A stretch of 32,216 bases of DNA from Hyphomicrobium sp. 12-62-95 (GCA_002279935.1 NCCZ01000019.1:1-32216), one strand, 5' to 3'; shown: positions 8,851 to 16,446, counted from the first letter of the stretch. Notes: generated by a model from the letters alone, not told the origin. Translations and numbers: made by a program.

Positions 8851-8875
8851 GGAACAGACTACCCCGTCTCGTGTT
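8851..8875 (+). promoter_or_regulatory. EcfG-type general-stress promoter of the Pro-rich secreted protein
   Basis: GGAAC (8851-8855), a 16-nt spacer and TGTT (8872-8875). One base of the -10 element differs from CGTT, although GTT is kept. It lies about 64 bp before the GTG start at 8939, divergent from the 66-aa gene promoter only 43 bp away. Confidence 0.5.
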
Positions 8876-8938
8876 GGGTATTGAGCACACCGCGTGTGTG
8901 CCGGGTCGTTCGGTCAAACATGAAGAAGGAACTCAACA

Positions 8939-9247
8939 GTGAAAAAATTGAGCCGTATTGCCGGGCTTGCCTCGGCGTTGATGCTGGTGGCGACCGGCGG
9001 TGTTGCCTGGGCACAGTCTAGTGGCGCATCCCCTGCTGACCCGAACAACGAACGCAACCAGACTCCAGCGCCGAGTAATGCCCAGCCGGCAGATCCTGCC
9101 GCCGGGAGCAACCCTGATGCACGCGTTCCCACCGCCCCGGTGGATCGCCGTGAGGCTCAAGGGGAAGAAGGCGGCGCGACCGGTACGCGCCCGGGAGGTG
9201 CCATGCCTGCACCGACTGTACCGCCGCCTGCACCGCCGCCGGGGTGA
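8939..9247 (+). CDS. Small secreted Pro/Ala-rich protein
   Basis: A 102-aa protein starting with GTG, with GAAGGA eight bases upstream. It has a classic signal peptide (KK, hydrophobic core, cleavage near AWA|QSS, residue 26). The mature part is low-complexity, rich in Pro, Ala, Gly and Asn, and ends in PPPAPPPG, with no Cys and no recognisable domain. Similar small secreted proteins of unknown function occur in Hyphomicrobiales. A general-stress promoter-like element precedes it and a strong hairpin follows, so it is a monocistronic gene. An envelope or periplasmic stress role is inferred only from regulation. Confidence 0.65.
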   Translation: MKKLSRIAGLASALMLVATGGVAWAQSSGASPADPNNERNQTPAPSNAQPADPAAGSNPDARVPTAPVDRREAQGEEGGATGTRPGGAMPAPTVPPPAPPPG

Positions 9248-9260
9248 CTCTTACCGACAC

Positions 9261-9293
9261 AACTGCTGCTGCCTCCAAACGGCAGCAGCAGTT
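9261..9293. terminator. Strong hairpin after the Pro-rich gene
   Basis: AACTGCTGCTGCC and GGCAGCAGCAGTT form a perfect 13-bp stem around a 7-nt loop, 13 bp after the stop codon at 9247 and between convergent genes. No T-tract follows, so it may be a Rho-independent-like barrier or an mRNA 3' stabiliser for either direction. Confidence 0.6.
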
Positions 9294-9316
9294 GTGGTGA
9301 GCCTCACTCAACTTGT

Positions 9317-9856
9317 CTACTTAGTTTGGCGTGTCCACGCGCAGCACGGTTGACCTGCGATATCTGATGGTTGCTCTAGATTCAACCGCCGCGCCAACCT
9401 CAATCTCGCGCGGCTCACCCGGCTTTTGATTGTCCCGATAGCGCAGCCGGCAATCTTAGCCGACTCTTCATACGAGTAACCCTCCGCCCCGACCAAAATG
9501 AGCGCTTCCCGCTGTTCGTCTGGCAGATCGCGAAGCGCATCGGCAAATTCCAGCATATCAAGATGACTGGGTTGGTTGGCCTAGACCGACACCAGTGCCG
9601 CGATGGAACCGTCGTCGCAAAATTCGCGCCGCGCGTTTCTATATTGGGAAAAGTAGGTATTGCGCAGGATTTTAAACAGCCACGCCTTTAAATTGCTTCC
9701 GGGATCGAATGAGGCTTGGTGGGCCCAGGCCTTCAGCAGCGTCTCCTGAACGAGATCGTTGGCTGTTGTTCCGTTGCCAGAGAGACTGAGAGCGAAAGCC
9801 CTCAGGGATGGGGTCGCTGCGATAATTTCATCAGCAAAACAGTACGCACCACTCAT
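9317..9856 (-). pseudogene. ecfG: EcfG-type general-stress sigma factor interrupted by an amber codon
   Basis: The start is the ATG at 9856, with AAGGAG eight bases upstream. The first 91 codons encode sigma region 2 (LRAFALSLSGN, DLVQETLLKAWAH, AWLFKILRNTYFSQYRN) and stop at TAG (9583-9581). The same frame continues without any shift through region 4 (LPDEQREALILVGAEGYSYEE, GTIKSRVSRARLRLARRL). The parts together give the normal EcfG length of about 175 aa, and a CAG-to-TAG change explains the break. The ATG at 9556 could restart translation of region 4 alone. EcfG directs the alphaproteobacterial general stress response and is normally encoded with NepR and PhyR. Neither is visible here, so this is probably a paralogue. 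It is either a recent pseudogene, a readthrough gene or a sequencing error. Confidence 0.75.
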
Positions 9857-10136
9857 CTGTTCGGCTCCTTCTCCACGCCGTGTTCCGAAACCTCCCCCAG
9901 CCATTTGTGCGCCGACTGCTTTGTTTGAGCGGACGAACGCGGCGCAACAGGAGCGCCTCCAGGAAGTCTTTCAGGGTCGACTAGTTCATCGGAAGAACTT
10001 CGCTCGAAGGAGTTCGTTTCCTAAAAGCGTCTCTTCCAGCAGAGCGGCCTCGCGGGCGTGATGGGTGAAGTACGCTTCGTGAGCACGCGCGCATTCGTGA
10101 CCTGTGCTGGAACTGGTCATGCGGAGCGGCCATGGC

Positions 10137-10161
10137 GGAACAAATTCGCGGTCATTCCGTT
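10137..10161 (+). promoter_or_regulatory. EcfG-type general-stress promoter of the DUF1236 gene
   Basis: GGAAC (10137-10141), 16-nt spacer, CGTT (10158-10161): an exact match to the general-stress consensus. It lies about 39 bp before the ATG at 10200, which also argues against using the more upstream in-frame ATG at 10104. Confidence 0.7.
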
Positions 10162-10199
10162 GGCCGGAGTACGGGGGGCCAGACAGAAGGAAAATGGCC

Positions 10200-11375
10200 A
10201 TGAACCGAACCACGATCTCCGCCGGGAGCTTGGCAGCTCTCATTTTGGCAGCCCCCATTGCATTCGCTCAGCAGCCGCCGGAAAATAGGGAGGACCGCGC
10301 ACCATTCCAGAGGATGGACAACAGTGCCGGTGAGCGTCAGAGCAACACCGATGGTGGCCCAGAACGAAGCGAAGAGCGCCGTGAAGGACACGACGTGCAA
10401 GACCGGGGCGGACGGGATGCTGCAAGCGAGCGCCGCGATGCGAAGCCCGCGAACGACCGCCGAGATACAGCTGGCGACGCGCGTAAAGACGCTAAGGATG
10501 GCGGCAAGCCATCAAAGAGGAAAGCTTCAGACGACGCCATGAAGTCTTCTGGCGACAAGGCAGAACGTAAAGACGCTAAGGATGGCGACCGATTGAAATC
10601 AGGTTCCAAGCCGTCAGAAGACGCCTCCGATGAGGCCAAAGACGCAACCGGAAAGACGGCGCCCGGTGACTCGGCTGATCAGGAACGTGTGCGAAACAAA
10701 AACAAAGCGAAGACATCAGATCAGGACCGGGCTGGCGATGATACTCATCGGAACGCGACCTCCGATCAGGCGCGCGGCGAAGTCCGTGAAGAGGATCGTC
10801 AGAAGGCCGAGCAGGTGCGATCGAAGATCGATGTTCAGGTGCGGGATCGCGTCCGCGAAACGGCGTTTCGAGGTGATGTGCGACGCGCCAATAGAACCGA
10901 TATCCGAATTGATATCGGTGTGCGGTTGCCGCGGACAATCGAGGTCTACGAACTCCCGCCCGATATCATCGCAATTGCTCCGGCGTATCGCGGCTACCGA
11001 TACATCGTCATCGGTGACGATTATTGCGTGGTCGATCCCGAAACCTACGTCATTGTTGATGTGATTCCGCGCAGGGGCGGAGACCGTAACGAGTATGCCT
11101 ATCGATCCGGCGGAGGGGGTGCCCGCATTGAACTCACGAATGATCAGATCGAATTGATCCGCCGGGAAACACGAAACAGGGGAAGGACCTACGATTTTGC
11201 GGGCGATCTGGAAGTCGGGATACAACTCCCTGGAGAGTATGCCTTCGAGCCGTTCCCTGACACGGTGGTGCAGGAAATACCGGTCGTTCGCAATTACCGC
11301 TTCGTACACGTGGAAGACGAGATCGCAATTGTTGCTGCTGATGAGCCGGACGTTGTGTACGTCATCGGCGACTAA
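10200..11375 (+). CDS. Secreted DUF1236-type protein with long charged region
   Basis: A 391-aa protein. The ATG at 10200 is chosen because AAGGA precedes it and the general-stress promoter lies just upstream; an ATG at 10194 is also possible. It has a signal peptide (about 1-22, AFA|QQ), then about 190 residues of highly charged, probably disordered sequence rich in Lys, Asp, Glu and Arg. Two related C-terminal beta modules follow: one with LPRTIEVYELPPDIIAIAPA-YRGYRYIVIGDD and one with VQEIPVVRNYRFVHVEDE. Both resemble the DUF1236 repeat common in rhizobia (P-x-I-V-x-I-x-P-x-Y-R-x-Y-x-Y), whose function is unknown. Periplasmic or cell-surface location and stress induction are inferred. Confidence 0.8.
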   Translation: MNRTTISAGSLAALILAAPIAFAQQPPENREDRAPFQRMDNSAGERQSNTDGGPERSEERREGHDVQDRGGRDAASERRDAKPANDRRDTAGDARKDAKDGGKPSKRKASDDAMKSSGDKAERKDAKDGDRLKSGSKPSEDASDEAKDATGKTAPGDSADQERVRNKNKAKTSDQDRAGDDTHRNATSDQARGEVREEDRQKAEQVRSKIDVQVRDRVRETAFRGDVRRANRTDIRIDIGVRLPRTIEVYELPPDIIAIAPAYRGYRYIVIGDDYCVVDPETYVIVDVIPRRGGDRNEYAYRSGGGGARIELTNDQIELIRRETRNRGRTYDFAGDLEVGIQLPGEYAFEPFPDTVVQEIPVVRNYRFVHVEDEIAIVAADEPDVVYVIGD

Positions 11376-11390
11376 TTGCTGAGGCGATAA

Positions 11391-11420
11391 TCTTAAGGGC
11401 CGCTATTGCGGCCCTTAAGA
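11391..11420. terminator. Terminator between convergent DUF1236 and anti-sigma genes
   Basis: TCTTAAGGGCCGC and GCGGCCCTTAAGA form a perfect 13-bp stem with loop TATT, 15 bp after the DUF1236 stop and 46 bp after the end of the sigma/anti-sigma operon. The A/T-rich outer stem allows bidirectional use. Confidence 0.75.
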
Positions 11421-11466
11421 TCTGTCCGCGCTTGGTTCGGCTTACATTTCGTCCCGACTTTCACTA

Positions 11467-12294
11467 TCACTGGGGAGACGATTTCCACTGCTTCTTCAGA
11501 AGTGACTCTTCTTCGTCCTTTGAAAGAGCAGGCTTCGCCCCGACCGCTTTGAGCAGCCCTTCAATCGCGGCCGCGTCATCACCGCTGGCGGGACTAAAGT
11601 CCTGCGCTGACGGTTCCGGCGCCTTTGCTAATTGTGCTGCGCCCTCAACATGCCAGATGCCGCCGTCGTTGCGACACGCGATACCTGCCGTCACCGGTCC
11701 ACCCGATTCCGACCCTAGAATTTCGAATTCCCGGCAGATGCGTCCTTTGGCGTCGCGAAACGAGGCGACCACCATTAGATCTCGCGACAATGCACCGGGC
11801 ACGGATAGCGCTACGCCACTGGGCTTCTCATCGAGCAGCGTCGCGAGCGCTGTTCCCCGCGCGACGGGTCCGACCGCCACATCCGCGCCGGCCACTTGCT
11901 CCGGGGTAACGCCTCGCCGTCCAAATTCAAAACCTCCGACGGTACCAACGATCAGCGCTATGGCCGCTGCCATCGGCAATGCCCATCGCTGCGCCGCCGG
12001 CGTCCGGCTCCGCTGCGGCGGTAGCGCTATCACGTTGCTACTGGAGGCACCCTCCCCACCGCCGAGTATCAACTTGGCCAATCTCGCATCCGCCTGTGTT
12101 TCAACCAGCGCTGCATCGTAAGCGCCCTTGGCCAAATCCCCGGAAGCTCGCAGCAGCTCGACAAACCGGCGCGCCTCTTCGTTTCCGGCGACAAAGGCGG
12201 CAACCTTCTCCGCCTCGTCGACCGCAAGCGCACCGTCAGCAAACGCCACTAGCGTCTCGTCGTCCGGCCAATGATCGCGGCTGATCCCGCTCAT
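11467..12294 (-). CDS. Membrane anti-sigma factor B of the ECF operon
   Basis: A 275-aa protein encoded last in a three-gene operon; its ATG overlaps the stop of the preceding gene by 4 bp. The N-terminal cytoplasmic domain (about 8-80: WPDDETLVAFADGAL, then helices) resembles anti-sigma N-domains but lacks the HxxxCxxC zinc motif. One TM helix lies at about 108-128 (LPMAAAIALIVGTVGGFEFG). The periplasmic part (about 135-275) contains a two-Cys motif (SFRDAKGRICREFEI and GIACRND) shared with the neighbouring anti-sigma and reminiscent of the C-terminal motif of 17-kDa surface-antigen-like proteins. It probably senses an envelope signal and holds the sigma factor. It is a paralogue of the adjacent gene. 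Confidence 0.75.
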   Translation of the reverse strand: MSGISRDHWPDDETLVAFADGALAVDEAEKVAAFVAGNEEARRFVELLRASGDLAKGAYDAALVETQADARLAKLILGGGEGASSSNVIALPPQRSRTPAAQRWALPMAAAIALIVGTVGGFEFGRRGVTPEQVAGADVAVGPVARGTALATLLDEKPSGVALSVPGALSRDLMVVASFRDAKGRICREFEILGSESGGPVTAGIACRNDGGIWHVEGAAQLAKAPEPSAQDFSPASGDDAAAIEGLLKAVGAKPALSKDEEESLLKKQWKSSPQ

Positions 12295-13046
12295 GGTGTC
12301 ATCGTCTTTCGTTCTGCGGCGGAGATGCGCTTTTGCGCACCAAGCATGGAGAGAATGCTATCGAGAGAGGAACGTGCCTCGCCTTCGGTCGGCACATAGT
12401 AGGCGTCGATGGACTCATCCAACACTTCGTTGGCAACCGCACCCACGACCGTCCAACGCTCCAATGTCCCCCGGCAAGCAATGAGCACCTGCGCCGGGAC
12501 CGAACCTCCCCGCGCCGAAAAGAGCTCGACCTCGCGGCATTCATTGCCGAAGCGATCGCGGAAGCTGGCAATCTCCGTTGCACGCCACCGGTCTGGCCCT
12601 GTCCACTCCGCACCCGTCTGTGCAACGTAATCTAGTGCATCCGCTAGCACGCTCGCGCGCGGCACATCGCCGAGAACGGCCAATCCGTTCGAGCCGGCAC
12701 CCGCCACCGGCTGCAACCGTGTGACATGGCCGATGGTTGCGCCGATCACCAGAGATGCCGCCAATGCAACCCCGAGCTTCGGCCATTTCAGGCCTTTCCG
12801 GAAAGCGCCGTGGTGTGGTCCGTTCCTATCCGTCCGCGCCAGCAGCGCCTCAAACCATGCTGGAACAACGCCAAAGTCCAATGCATCGAAGCACTGCCGC
12901 ACCTGACAGGCGCTCAGCTTGAACAGCGCCACCTGATGTCTCGCGTCTGGGTCGACCGCGAGCACATGCTCCACGGCACGGCGGTTATCCGAACTCAATT
13001 GATTGTCCGCATAGGCGACCAGAACTTCATCGCGCAACAAGGTCAT
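12291..13046 (-). CDS. Membrane anti-sigma factor A of the ECF operon
   Basis: A 251-aa protein overlapping the sigma gene by 4 bp (ATGA), so it is translationally coupled to it. The N-terminal domain (EVLVAYADNQLSSDNRRAVE, about 7-65) contains two Cys (ACQVRQC), not a canonical zinc motif. There is one TM segment at about 90-108 (LGVALAASLVIGATIGHV). The periplasmic domain carries the same motif as the next gene (SFRDRFGNECREVEL and VLIACRG), suggesting a conserved Cys pair or disulfide. By position and layout this is the primary anti-sigma for the ECF factor at 13043-13582; two tandem anti-sigma paralogues are unusual. Confidence 0.78.
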   Translation of the reverse strand: MTLLRDEVLVAYADNQLSSDNRRAVEHVLAVDPDARHQVALFKLSACQVRQCFDALDFGVVPAWFEALLARTDRNGPHHGAFRKGLKWPKLGVALAASLVIGATIGHVTRLQPVAGAGSNGLAVLGDVPRASVLADALDYVAQTGAEWTGPDRWRATEIASFRDRFGNECREVELFSARGGSVPAQVLIACRGTLERWTVVGAVANEVLDESIDAYYVPTEGEARSSLDSILSMLGAQKRISAAERKTMTP

Positions 13047-13582
13047 GATGTGCGCTCCGTCTCTGACGGCCGGCCCCGCTGTCCCGAGCGCGGCATATTG
13101 ATTGCCTCGGCGAGTTTGCGCCGCGCGCGTGCAAGCCGGCTCATGATCGTACCGATGGGAACGCCGAGCGTATCGGCCGCTTGCTGATAGCTCATCCCGT
13201 CGATGGTCACGAGCGCCAGTACGGCGCGCTGCTCTTCGGGCAGCTTGTTGATTTCATCGCGGATGATGTCGAGATCCATGCGCGCCTCGAGTTGCTCGTG
13301 GGTCCGGGCATCAAATGTGGCTGTTTCGGCGATATCGGGATCGCTTGAGGCCGGCCGGCGGATCGAATACCGCACGCGATCAATTCGCACCGACCGGATG
13401 ATCTGGAACATCCAGCTGTCGAGCCGCGTTCCCGGCTCGAATTGATCGAGCCGCGATAGCGCCTTCTCGCAAGCGGACTGCAACACCTCCTCGGCCTCCT
13501 CCATCGATCCCGTAAGCGAATACGCAAACCGCCGCATGCGCGGCAGCAGAGCAACGAGCTCCTTGCGTACGTCGTGTCCCAT
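13043..13582 (-). CDS. ECF sigma factor, first gene of autoregulated operon
   Basis: A 179-aa sigma-70 family protein of ECF size. Region 2 spans about 10-75 (RMRRFAYSLTGSMEEAEEVL, DSWMFQIIRSVRIDRVR); region 4 spans about 110-165 (LPEEQRAVLALVTIDGMSYQ, GTIMSRLARARRKLAEAI). AAGGA lies ten bases before the ATG. It is co-transcribed with two anti-sigma genes. A GGAAT-N16-CGTTTC element lies 32 bp upstream of its start, and the same element occurs before four other operons up to 19.8 kb, so I infer that this factor recognises that promoter and activates itself. The subgroup was not assigned; it is distinct from the ecfG-like gene at 9.3-9.9 kb. Confidence 0.9.
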   Translation of the reverse strand: MGHDVRKELVALLPRMRRFAYSLTGSMEEAEEVLQSACEKALSRLDQFEPGTRLDSWMFQIIRSVRIDRVRYSIRRPASSDPDIAETATFDARTHEQLEARMDLDIIRDEINKLPEEQRAVLALVTIDGMSYQQAADTLGVPIGTIMSRLARARRKLAEAINMPRSGQRGRPSETERTS

Positions 13583-13613
13583 GCGGGATTGGTCCTTGGT
13601 TTACTCGGCTGGA

Positions 13614-13640
13614 GAAACGCCGGATTCATGGGACTATTCC
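13614..13640 (-). promoter_or_regulatory. Predicted ECF promoter of the sigma/anti-sigma operon
   Basis: Minus strand: GGAAT (13640-13636), 16-nt spacer, CGTTTC (13619-13614). It is one of five matching elements in this region, consistent with autoregulation. Confidence 0.7.
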
Positions 13641-13930
13641 ACATGCATAACTGTTTTTCGACATCCGTACACGCGGCGATCGGCGGGCCGGCCGAAGGCT
13701 CACTTACAAAGGTTAAAGGCGGCACACTCAATCGCGCGCGCTGCCATTGACTGTGCCTGGAATAAAAGCGTGCTGCTGGCGTTCCGCGCGTCATGATCCT
13801 TCACCACCGTGCCGGCCTGCGACCACTCGAGGTTAGAGGTCTGGCGCGGGCTGCGGTGCGGCCCTACGATCCAAGCCGTTGTGTTTCTACGTAGCGGCGA
13901 AAGTCTTTCGCATGCGGATGGTCCAGTTAG

Positions 13931-13957
13931 GGAATGATCCCGTAAGTCAACCCGTAC
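13931..13957 (+). promoter_or_regulatory. Predicted ECF promoter of S8 protease 1
   Basis: GGAAT (13931-13935), 17-nt spacer, CGTAC (13953-13957). The spacer is one base longer and the -10 element ends AC rather than TT. Because its end is only 10 bp before the ATG at 13968, translation more likely starts at 13980/13983. Confidence 0.5.
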
Positions 13958-13979
13958 ACGAATAGACATGAGGTCTGTC

Positions 13980-15416
13980 ATGATGACCTGCTCCCAACAT
14001 TCAAAGCCTCTGAAGAAACAGCGAAATTCCGCGTTTCGTGCGAGAGGCATCCTGTTGGCGGGCATCGCCGTGATGGCCACGGACATCGCCGCATCGAAGG
14101 GAATTTTTCCCGATGCGTCGATGATCACATCGGCCCGCGCCGATGACGACGACGGCGGCGGGTTCAGCGGCGGCGGCTTTCGCGGCAGCGGCGGTTTTCG
14201 GATGCGGGGGATCGGCCTTCCGATAGGAATTCCGCGCATTCGTCTTGGACGCCTCCCGAAGTTCGCTGTGCCGCGCAAGCGCTATAGAAAATATACAAAG
14301 GCGAGAGCTGTACCTGTGGCGGCGGCCGTGCCGCGACGTAGCCGCAGCGAACTCATCGTTGCGGGCCTTACGCCCGCCGACATCTCCACCCTCCAGGGCG
14401 AAGGGTTTAGCATTCAAGTCACCCGGTCGTCCGAGACACTGGGCCAAACCGTCAGCCGCGTCGGTCCACCGGCCGGCCTGGGCACCATCAAGGCCTTGCA
14501 GCGCATCGAAGCCGTGGCGCCGGGAGTGACGGCCGCTCGTAACGATGTTTTCCAGCGCTCGGCCATTGGGCCCTATAAAGCGATGGGCGAAGCCTGTGGG
14601 GCAGCCTGTGAAGCATTCGTGATGACGGGATGGAAAGCGAATTATCTGCAATGCGAACTCCCTGAAGTCATCGGTGTCATTGATACCGGCGTCGATCCCG
14701 CTCACCCGAGTTTGACTGGCGCGAACGTCGAATTGGCGAGCGTCCGCCGCTCCGATCGCCGTCCGTCCGATCCAGCGCATGGAACCGGCGTCGTCAGTCT
14801 TCTGGTCGGCCAGCCCGGGTCCGATGTCGTCGGCGTCCTCCCGAAAGCAAAAATCATTGCGGTCGACGCCTTCCATCGCGCTGGCAAGTCAGACGCCACA
14901 GATGCGTTTGATCTGGTGGCGGCGCTGGATCTCTTGGCCGAACGGGACGTCCGCATCGTCAATCTCAGTCTTGCGGGACCAGAGAATGCGGTCCTCGCCG
15001 ACTCGGTCGCCAAATATGTCGATCGCGGCGCCACTCTGATTGCAGCCGCAGGCCCATCATCTGGGAAGTCCGGCGGCTATCCGGCTAAGTATCCAGGCGT
15101 GATCGCGGTCGCGGCGATCGACGGCGAAATGCGCCCCTCGCGTCTTTCCGCGCGCGGAACGCACATTGCGTATGCCGGTCCTGGCGTCGGCATGACGGTC
15201 GCCTCGCCGGGTGGCAAGGCACGGCTTGCCACTGGAACGTCGTTTGCCGCCCCCATCGTGTCGGCTGCCTTCGCGTCTGCCAAATCGGATGCGGGCGGCG
15301 ATAGCCTCAAAACTGTCCAGACGCTCCAGAACTTGGCGAAGGATCTCGGCGCCCCCGGTCGCGACCCGGTTTATGGTTGGGGGTTGGTGCAATTCCCATC
15401 CAAGCCCGGCTGCTGA
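13980..15416 (+). CDS. Secreted subtilisin-like (S8) protease 1
   Basis: About 478 aa from the ATG at 13980, preferred because GAGG lies six bases upstream and the promoter abuts the earlier ATG at 13968. It has a signal segment (about 20-55, ending SARA), then an acidic/Gly linker (DDDDGGG, FSGGGF), a basic patch, a propeptide-like region (SELIVAGLTPADISTLQGEGF, about 123-143) and the peptidase domain from about 228. The triad is complete: Asp235 in VIDTGVD, His267 in HGTGV, Ser421 in GTSFAAP. The oxyanion-hole Asn expected in AAGN is missing (AAAGPSSG, Pro359), which may slow or alter catalysis. Three Cys (206, 210, 225) precede the domain. It diverges from the sigma operon and shares its promoter type. 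Confidence 0.9.
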   Translation: MMTCSQHSKPLKKQRNSAFRARGILLAGIAVMATDIAASKGIFPDASMITSARADDDDGGGFSGGGFRGSGGFRMRGIGLPIGIPRIRLGRLPKFAVPRKRYRKYTKARAVPVAAAVPRRSRSELIVAGLTPADISTLQGEGFSIQVTRSSETLGQTVSRVGPPAGLGTIKALQRIEAVAPGVTAARNDVFQRSAIGPYKAMGEACGAACEAFVMTGWKANYLQCELPEVIGVIDTGVDPAHPSLTGANVELASVRRSDRRPSDPAHGTGVVSLLVGQPGSDVVGVLPKAKIIAVDAFHRAGKSDATDAFDLVAALDLLAERDVRIVNLSLAGPENAVLADSVAKYVDRGATLIAAAGPSSGKSGGYPAKYPGVIAVAAIDGEMRPSRLSARGTHIAYAGPGVGMTVASPGGKARLATGTSFAAPIVSAAFASAKSDAGGDSLKTVQTLQNLAKDLGAPGRDPVYGWGLVQFPSKPGC

Positions 15417-15447
15417 GCGATCGTTGAAGTGGCGTCAGATACAGAAG

Positions 15448-15474
15448 CCGGCGGTGACGAACCGCCGGTTTTTT
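15448..15474 (+). terminator. Rho-independent terminator after protease 1
   Basis: CCGGCGGT-GACGA-ACCGCCGG is a perfect 8-bp GC stem followed by six T, 31 bp after the protease stop. It also separates the convergent DUF6065-like gene. Confidence 0.9.
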
Positions 15475-15489
15475 ATGCCCACGCGCGGT

Positions 15490-16206
15490 CTAACGCACCG
15501 CACGCGCAATCTTACGGTACCAACCCTCGGACGCCTGCGTGCTGCGCAAGATTTTCTGGCGCGCCATCGCTTCGTCTGCCGTCTCGGTTCTGACATCGCC
15601 CTCAATGTGCGTGCTGCTGCGGCGGAACGGAATGACCTGAACGAGCGGGGTACCCTTCTCCACCGTATAGATCCCGTCTTTGTCCGTTGCAAAGAAGGGG
15701 AAGTGAATATGCGATGCATAGGTATCCGTATCCACGACGCCAGCGACGACCTCGAAGACATCATTGGGCCGGTTCAGCGGCGGCACGAAGAGACAGCTCC
15801 AACCCGGCGGCGTGGTGATCGTCCAATAGTTATGAAATTTGCACGGCGGTTGCCGATCTCGCGGATTGCCAGCCACCTGGAAGTTGGCGTGATTTGACAC
15901 CATCACGCGATCGATTTCCCACCCGGCATTTACCGTCTGACCATTGTCGCTGACTTCCAGCCTTACGGTGGCGGCCAACGGCAATATCCACCCTGTTGTC
16001 AGCGCATCGAGAAACGGCATGCACCGCTTTACGGTCAGGCCGTTGTTGTTGGTGTGAACGTGCCCCTTATCGACGGGCGGCAAACGGCGAAACCAGTCCG
16101 GCATGACCGACTTCGCTGGCAGCGGCTCGGCGATGACACCTTTGTCTTCCGGCGCGCAGAGAAACGATACTTTCGGCGGGGCAATCGACTTTAGAAGCGT
16201 GAACAT
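15490..16206 (-). CDS. DUF6065-like protein of unknown function
   Basis: A 238-aa soluble protein without signal peptide; the ATG at 16206 has GAGGAG nine bases upstream. Visible stretches include MPDWFRRLPPV, TVKRCMPFLDALTTGWILPL, WTITTPPGWSCLFVPPLN, VVDTDTYASHIHFPFFA and GTPLVQVIPFRR. This motif order recalls DUF6065-type proteins found in bacteria and phages, probably a beta-sandwich, with no established activity. The assignment is from memory and tentative. A GGAAT-N16-CGTTTG promoter element puts it in the same regulon as the sigma factor, protease, exporter and repeat peptide, which makes a cytoplasmic role in peptide synthesis or modification worth testing. Two His and several aromatic residues in the C-terminal half could form a metal or ligand site. 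Confidence 0.7.
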   Translation of the reverse strand: MFTLLKSIAPPKVSFLCAPEDKGVIAEPLPAKSVMPDWFRRLPPVDKGHVHTNNNGLTVKRCMPFLDALTTGWILPLAATVRLEVSDNGQTVNAGWEIDRVMVSNHANFQVAGNPRDRQPPCKFHNYWTITTPPGWSCLFVPPLNRPNDVFEVVAGVVDTDTYASHIHFPFFATDKDGIYTVEKGTPLVQVIPFRRSSTHIEGDVRTETADEAMARQKILRSTQASEGWYRKIARAVR

Positions 16207-16243
16207 CTGCGGCGGCTCCTCTGCTGGGGGCTGATCGTCCGGC

Positions 16244-16270
16244 CAAACGCCGCCGCGGCCGGCTTATTCC
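16244..16270 (-). promoter_or_regulatory. Predicted ECF promoter of the DUF6065-like gene
   Basis: Minus strand: GGAAT (16270-16266), 16-nt spacer, CGTTTG (16249-16244); 38 bp before the ATG at 16206. Confidence 0.7.
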
Positions 16271-16319
16271 GGCCCTCGCGCGAAGAAACATGGGGTCATT
16301 GCGTCGAGGCGGACTCTCG

Positions 16320-16372
16320 TTGGGAAAAATTCCCAAAACTTTTACGGGAATAGCATCGTGCCGCTGGCGTTC
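16320..16372 (+). promoter_or_regulatory. Predicted ECF promoter and palindrome before the exporter operon
   Basis: GGAAT (16347-16351), 16-nt spacer, CGTTC (16368-16372), 75 bp before the adaptor ATG. Just upstream is a perfect palindrome, TTGGGAA-AAA-TTCCCAA (16320-16336), that could be an extra operator. A similar GGGA-A5-TCCC sequence lies before S8 protease 2 (24261-24273). Confidence 0.6.
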
Positions 16373-16446
16373 TTCGGGCCGGCTTGATCCTAGGACGCCG
16401 TGGTTTTGGGGCCGAGCCGCTTCGTGCGTAGAAAGCAGGTGGACCC

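Noticed and set aside
9986..10258. 90-codon minus-strand frame upstream of the ecfG start, considered as nepR
   Set aside because: It does not show NepR helices and is too far from the sigma start; it overlaps the DUF1236 promoter and start.
11432..12121. Plus-strand 229-codon open frame
   Set aside because: Antisense shadow of the anti-sigma gene, which is fixed by its ATGA overlap with the neighbouring gene and conserved motifs.
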